From SIG471 sp045638565 (lineage in GTDB: Bacteria; Bacillota; Clostridia; Oscillospirales; Butyricicoccaceae): a stretch of DNA of 7,833 nt. Position 1 is the first letter of the stretch. The number at the start of each line of letters is the position of its first letter. The stretch spans positions 1 through 7,833 of the forward strand of contig JAZUBN010000077.1 of NCBI GenBank assembly GCA_045638565.1, in the 5' to 3' direction. A program made the translations under genes and the position numbers. The notes under the pieces are model-generated. The model was not told the origin of the DNA. It ran no database searches and saw nothing but the letters and a program-made list of their open reading frames with translations. Positions 5,571-7,833 of this stretch are shown here, in pieces.

Positions 5571-5607
5571 TTTTATGATATGTTATCATATGTAGTATAT
5601 CATAAAA
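5571..5607. promoter_or_regulatory. Nested palindrome upstream of the recombinase relic
   Basis: An 11-base perfect inverted repeat, TTTTATGATAT (5571-5581) and ATATCATAAAA (5597-5607), encloses a smaller one, ATGATA/TATCAT around TGT (5575-5589). It lies just upstream of the relic start, overlapping -10-like TATACT and TATGAT sequences on the minus strand. It could be an operator or a recombinase site; the A/T-rich composition lowers confidence. Confidence 0.4.
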
Positions 5608-5635
5608 GAACAATAATATGTGTCGAATGTGTGAA

Positions 5636-5658
5636 AAGCTTTGTTTAAAACGAAGCTT
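5636..5658 (-). terminator. Possible weak terminator of the DUF3800 gene
   Basis: An inverted repeat around two AAGCTT sites (5636-5646 with 5648-5658, one mismatch) lies about 40 bases after the DUF3800 stop. On the minus strand it is followed by TTTTC. The loop is very tight and the T-run short, so this is a weak candidate. Confidence 0.4.
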
Positions 5659-5695
5659 CTATAACTAAAATATATTGTTTTATCATTCCGTATAC

Positions 5696-6841
5696 TTACT
5701 GCTTTAAAGTTAAAATTGCATTATTATCCGACACATATGCTTTTAAAATTGCCCTACTCACTCGTACAGTATTTTCAACATATCGCTGATTAAAATGAAT
5801 ATTATTTCTCCACTCTTTTGGGAACTTCGTAGAAAACATATCCATTATGCACAATGCAGCACTCCAATCACTGATAGGAACTGTATAGTTGACCCTCTGC
5901 ACAGAAAGCTTTCTTGCCACACGTGAGAATAACTTCATATCCCATTCTGATTGATCTTTCCATTGTTCCTTAGCTTTAATATGTCCAATCATTTTATCAT
6001 ATGCTTTTCTGCTAATACTCACAACATTATCGATGATTTGCAAAGGAATCTCTTCTTTACTATTTGCGAACTTAACATCTATACCCAAGTCTCTCAATTC
6101 CGATTGAAATGATTCTTCGAATTCATCAATATTATCGTGAATATAGTGAATATTTTCATTCTGCACACCCAGTGTATTCTTAATTACATATACAAGTTCC
6201 GCAAGTGCATTCAGATTAATGACATTTGTATGCTCAGGATTATCGTACCAACCAAATGTCATCAGATCATCATAAAACATTTCCACGGTATCTTTTTCTA
6301 TAATCAGCTTTGCCATTTCAACAATACAATTGTCTTTTATATTTAAATCTATATAGTCATAATTAACTAAAAAAGTAAGATACTCTTTGAATTTCTCAAC
6401 AGAAGGATTTTCAATATAATTTAAATAGTTAATAAAAAAGTCATCCTTTTGGTACGATAAAAAAGTTGCTTGCTCATAAAAATGTAATGGCATCTTTTGA
6501 TGATATTCTCTTCCAACTAATCCATTTAATAAAAGAGTGGATAAATAAAATCGTTTATCATATAAAATAACAAAAAAGTATTTATCATTCAAAAAGTTGT
6601 CAAGGAAATACAATAACTGCGCGTTCATTTCTCTCGTCAACAAATCACTTCCCTTTATTTCTCCTTTGATATCAAACTTTTCCAAAAAATACTTATACTT
6701 TTTGCAAAGATTATCCTCTTGTTTATCATTCTTAATTACTAAAGCACCTAAAGCAAATGTTGGTTGTTTTTGAAAATTAAGCAAATCACCTTTTGTTAAT
6801 ACACACCCACTTTGACCAGATTCGTCAAAATATATTTTCAT
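5696..6841 (-). CDS. DUF3800 domain-containing protein (long form)
   Basis: A 381-residue protein without signal peptide or membrane segments. The N-terminus MKIYFDESGQSG has the DUF3800 hallmark DESG (residues 6-9), followed by GALV (32-35), EIKGSDL (61-67) and ILYDKRF (92-98). Later acidic residues stand in the expected setting: YIHDN (232-236, Asp235) and LQIIDNVVS (266-274, Asp270). These aspartates could form a metal site; DUF3800 is often thought to have an RNase H-like fold, but its function is unknown to me. It is longer than the usual 200-270 residues because of a central helical stretch, about 100-210. The start at 6841 is chosen because GAGGAAG (6847-6853) lies 5 bases upstream; an in-frame ATG at 6868 lacks a ribosome binding site. 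The gene is strongly AT-rich, unlike the chromosomal genes to the left, suggesting transfer. Confidence 0.8.
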   Translation of the reverse strand: MKIYFDESGQSGCVLTKGDLLNFQKQPTFALGALVIKNDKQEDNLCKKYKYFLEKFDIKGEIKGSDLLTREMNAQLLYFLDNFLNDKYFFVILYDKRFYLSTLLLNGLVGREYHQKMPLHFYEQATFLSYQKDDFFINYLNYIENPSVEKFKEYLTFLVNYDYIDLNIKDNCIVEMAKLIIEKDTVEMFYDDLMTFGWYDNPEHTNVINLNALAELVYVIKNTLGVQNENIHYIHDNIDEFEESFQSELRDLGIDVKFANSKEEIPLQIIDNVVSISRKAYDKMIGHIKAKEQWKDQSEWDMKLFSRVARKLSVQRVNYTVPISDWSAALCIMDMFSTKFPKEWRNNIHFNQRYVENTVRVSRAILKAYVSDNNAILTLKQ

Positions 6842-6886
6842 TTTAACTTCCTCTACTCTACCATTCATTACTTGTATTTATATCAT

Positions 6887-6914
6887 TTTATAGAGTTTTT
6901 TATTTGATTGGCAA
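6887..6914 (-). promoter_or_regulatory. Promoter of the DUF3800 gene
   Basis: On the minus strand TTGCCA (6909-6914, 5 of 6), 16-base spacer, TATAAA (6887-6892, 5 of 6). It lies between the helix-turn-helix gene stop and the DUF3800 start, with a leader of about 40 bases. The gene may thus be expressed apart from its upstream neighbour. Confidence 0.5.
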
Positions 6915-6962
6915 TCTGCTAATCATCAGCTATAAACTTTAAATATAACCTTCAAATAACCC

Positions 6963-7322
6963 TTATCTTCTCATTTTCATATGTTTATAATGACTTCCTA
7001 CAGCTCCTGTCGTGCGTTTTAGAATCTTGGCAATTTCTTCCGTTGTAAAACCAAATCTATAAAGCCTGAGCATTTTTTGTTCTTCTTCATCAGTCCATGC
7101 CGAACCATAATTAGGATATTTTTCTTCAAGCTTTTGCTTTTTATACGCTTTGGTATTTACTACTTTATATGACTCTAGAGTACAGTGCTCCAAAACTATT
7201 TTTAAAGCCTCCTGAACTTCTTCATTTGAACAAATATCACTGGCCGGCAAACGTTCTCCAGTTATAGGGTTAATCCCTATGCTTAGGTTTTCAACCATTG
7301 TGCGAGACATTAAATCATCCAT
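6963..7322 (-). CDS. Small SANT/Myb-like helix-turn-helix protein
   Basis: A 119-residue, probably DNA-binding cytosolic protein. Residues about 10-47 hold a short module beginning ENLSIGINPITGERLP (11-26), which I recall as an N-terminal module in clostridial proteins that also carry such helix-turn-helix tails. A basic linker (53-68) leads to YGSAWTDEEEQKMLRLY (72-88) and EEIAKILKRTTGAVGSHYK (95-113), a SANT/Myb-like or sigma-region-4-like helix-turn-helix. The start is ATG 7322: AAGGAG (7331-7336) lies 8 bases upstream, whereas a GTG at 7328 is only 2 bases from it. A strong promoter precedes it. It sits 121 bases upstream of the DUF3800 gene in the same direction and may regulate it; this is inference. 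The relic at 5252-5377 encodes the same type of tail. Confidence 0.75.
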   Translation of the reverse strand: MDDLMSRTMVENLSIGINPITGERLPASDICSNEEVQEALKIVLEHCTLESYKVVNTKAYKKQKLEEKYPNYGSAWTDEEEQKMLRLYRFGFTTEEIAKILKRTTGAVGSHYKHMKMRR

Positions 7323-7366
7323 ATTCACATCTCCTTATCAATATATTGCTAACTATATTTAACTTA

Positions 7367-7395
7367 ATAATATCAAAATTAGTAATAATTTTCAA
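7367..7395 (-). promoter_or_regulatory. Promoter of the small helix-turn-helix gene
   Basis: On the minus strand TTGAAA (7390-7395, 5 of 6), 17-base spacer, TATTAT (7367-7372, 5 of 6), with TG one base before the -10. The leader is about 35 bases. Confidence 0.65.
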
Positions 7396-7463
7396 TACAT
7401 AACAAACCAATAATACCCTATTTTGTGTATCGGCTAACTTCCGTTAATTTAAAAATCAATTAT

Positions 7464-7508
7464 GTTCAAACCGCTGACCTCTTGAATGCCATTGTCGAGG
7501 TCGGCGGT
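7464..7508. other. Long hairpin with tRNA-Ala-like half; possible attachment-site remnant
   Basis: A 12-bp inverted repeat (7470-7481 with 7497-7508; one G-T pair) has a 15-base loop. Read on the minus strand, 7464-7493 is close to the anticodon-loop-to-T-loop part of a tRNA-Ala(GGC): the loop ATGGCAT, then AAGAGGTCAGCGGTT and a T-loop-like TGAAC. No acceptor, D-arm or 3' T-stem follows, so it is not a tRNA gene. It lies where AT-rich sequence changes to GC-richer sequence, which would suit an integration edge. No good T-run follows on either strand, so a terminator role is less likely. Confidence 0.4.
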
Positions 7509-7699
7509 CTAAATAGAGCAGTATGCACATAATGGACGGTTTTTTCGCATAATTCAAGCAAAATAATCTATAATATACATCCGGGTCCAGGTAGTTTCGC
7601 ATCAATTATATTCGCATTAGAGGCATGGGAACGTTCCGCAGACAAAAGAATTTGTTCCGCATCATTTGCCTCTTTTCGATCCAAAGGAGCGAAACACCC
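7509..7699 (+). promoter_or_regulatory. Leader region of the right-hand helix-turn-helix gene
   Basis: This non-coding stretch holds a TATAAT (7569-7574) with no good -35 (TTCGCA at 19 bases is the nearest). The start would fall near 7581, giving a leader of about 120 bases. The leader contains short repeats of TTCGCAT or TTCCGCA (from 7544, 7596, 7611, 7634, 7655), a palindrome GGAACGTTCC (7628-7637), and a possible stem AGAGGCA/TGCCTCT (7619-7625 with 7667-7673) followed by TTTT just before the ribosome binding site. It may hold an operator or attenuator, but none is proven. Confidence 0.35.
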
Positions 7700-7833
7700 A
7701 TGAAATTACTGACAATTAAAGAGATTTCCGAAAAATGGGGCCTCTCCGAGCGCACGATCCGCAAGCTTTGCACAGAGGAACGGATCCCGGAAGCAGAGCT
7801 CATTAGAGGCATTTGGATGATTCCGGAAGATGC
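7700..7833 (+). CDS. Helix-turn-helix protein of Xis/MerR type, N-terminal part (runs off window)
   Basis: The only plus-strand gene. AAAGGAG (7683-7689) lies 10 bases before ATG 7700. The first 44 residues are visible: LLTIKEISEKWGLSERTIRK (3-22) is the DNA-binding helix-turn-helix of the excisionase/MerR (HTH_17) kind, followed by a wing-like segment ending in RGIWMIPEDA (36-45). Proteins beginning in this way are common in clostridial mobile elements, as stand-alone regulators or in front of another domain; the rest lies beyond the window. The frame is open upstream to an ATG at 7625 (25 more residues), but that start lacks a properly spaced ribosome binding site. Codon use is GC-richer than in the AT-rich genes to its left, suggesting a different origin. 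Confidence 0.75.
   Translation, partial: MKLLTIKEISEKWGLSERTIRKLCTEERIPEAELIRGIWMIPED

Noticed and set aside
7606..7812. Minus-strand frame of 68 codons at the right end
   Set aside because: It overlaps the leader and coding part of the Xis-like gene, which has a good ribosome binding site and recognisable domain.
1..7833. CRISPR array, riboswitch or insertion sequence
   Set aside because: No regularly spaced direct repeats with unique spacers, no recognisable riboswitch fold and no transposase or terminal inverted repeats were seen; the only mobile-element trace is the serine-recombinase relic.

Overview
The window looks like the chromosome of a low-to-moderate GC, spore-forming member of the Clostridia, most like the Ruminococcus/Oscillospiraceae group. 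Evidence: an intact sporulation sigma factor gene (sigK), strong AGGAGG-type ribosome binding sites, canonical sigma-A promoters (TTGACA-17-TATAAT), small cysteine-bearing TSCPD and TIGR04076 proteins, and an intergenic repeat of a kind I associate with this group. All genes lie on the minus strand except a partial gene at the right end.

Left part, 1-2000. The window opens inside a tRNA gene read leftwards. It is preceded by three regularly spaced, near-consensus sigma-A promoters. Then come a TSCPD-domain protein, a repeat-like intergenic stretch with hairpins, and a Gfo/Idh/MocA oxidoreductase with an unusual cysteine cluster and its own promoter.

Middle part, 2000-4450. A compact operon (promoter about 3541-3569, terminator about 2026-2053) encodes a TIGR04076 protein, an M55 D-aminopeptidase-like metallopeptidase and the holo-ACP synthase AcpS. 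Upstream is sigK, uninterrupted by a skin-type element and with its own terminator.

Right part, 4450-7500. This is a visibly AT-rich accessory block: a NADAR-family protein with an extra C-terminal region, a scar made of a decayed serine-recombinase start joined to the tail of a helix-turn-helix protein, an enlarged DUF3800 protein, and a 119-residue SANT-like helix-turn-helix protein. The block ends at a hairpin that resembles the anticodon-to-T-loop part of tRNA-Ala. After it, composition becomes GC-richer and a plus-strand Xis/MerR-like helix-turn-helix gene begins and runs off the window.

How they fit: the left and middle genes are ordinary chromosomal housekeeping and sporulation genes. 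The right block has the marks of acquired DNA: recombinase relic, composition shift, tRNA-like edge and protein families (NADAR, DUF3800) often found in accessory islands. A joint role, for example in phage defence or ADP-ribose reversal, is possible but is only inference; no DarT-type partner is visible.
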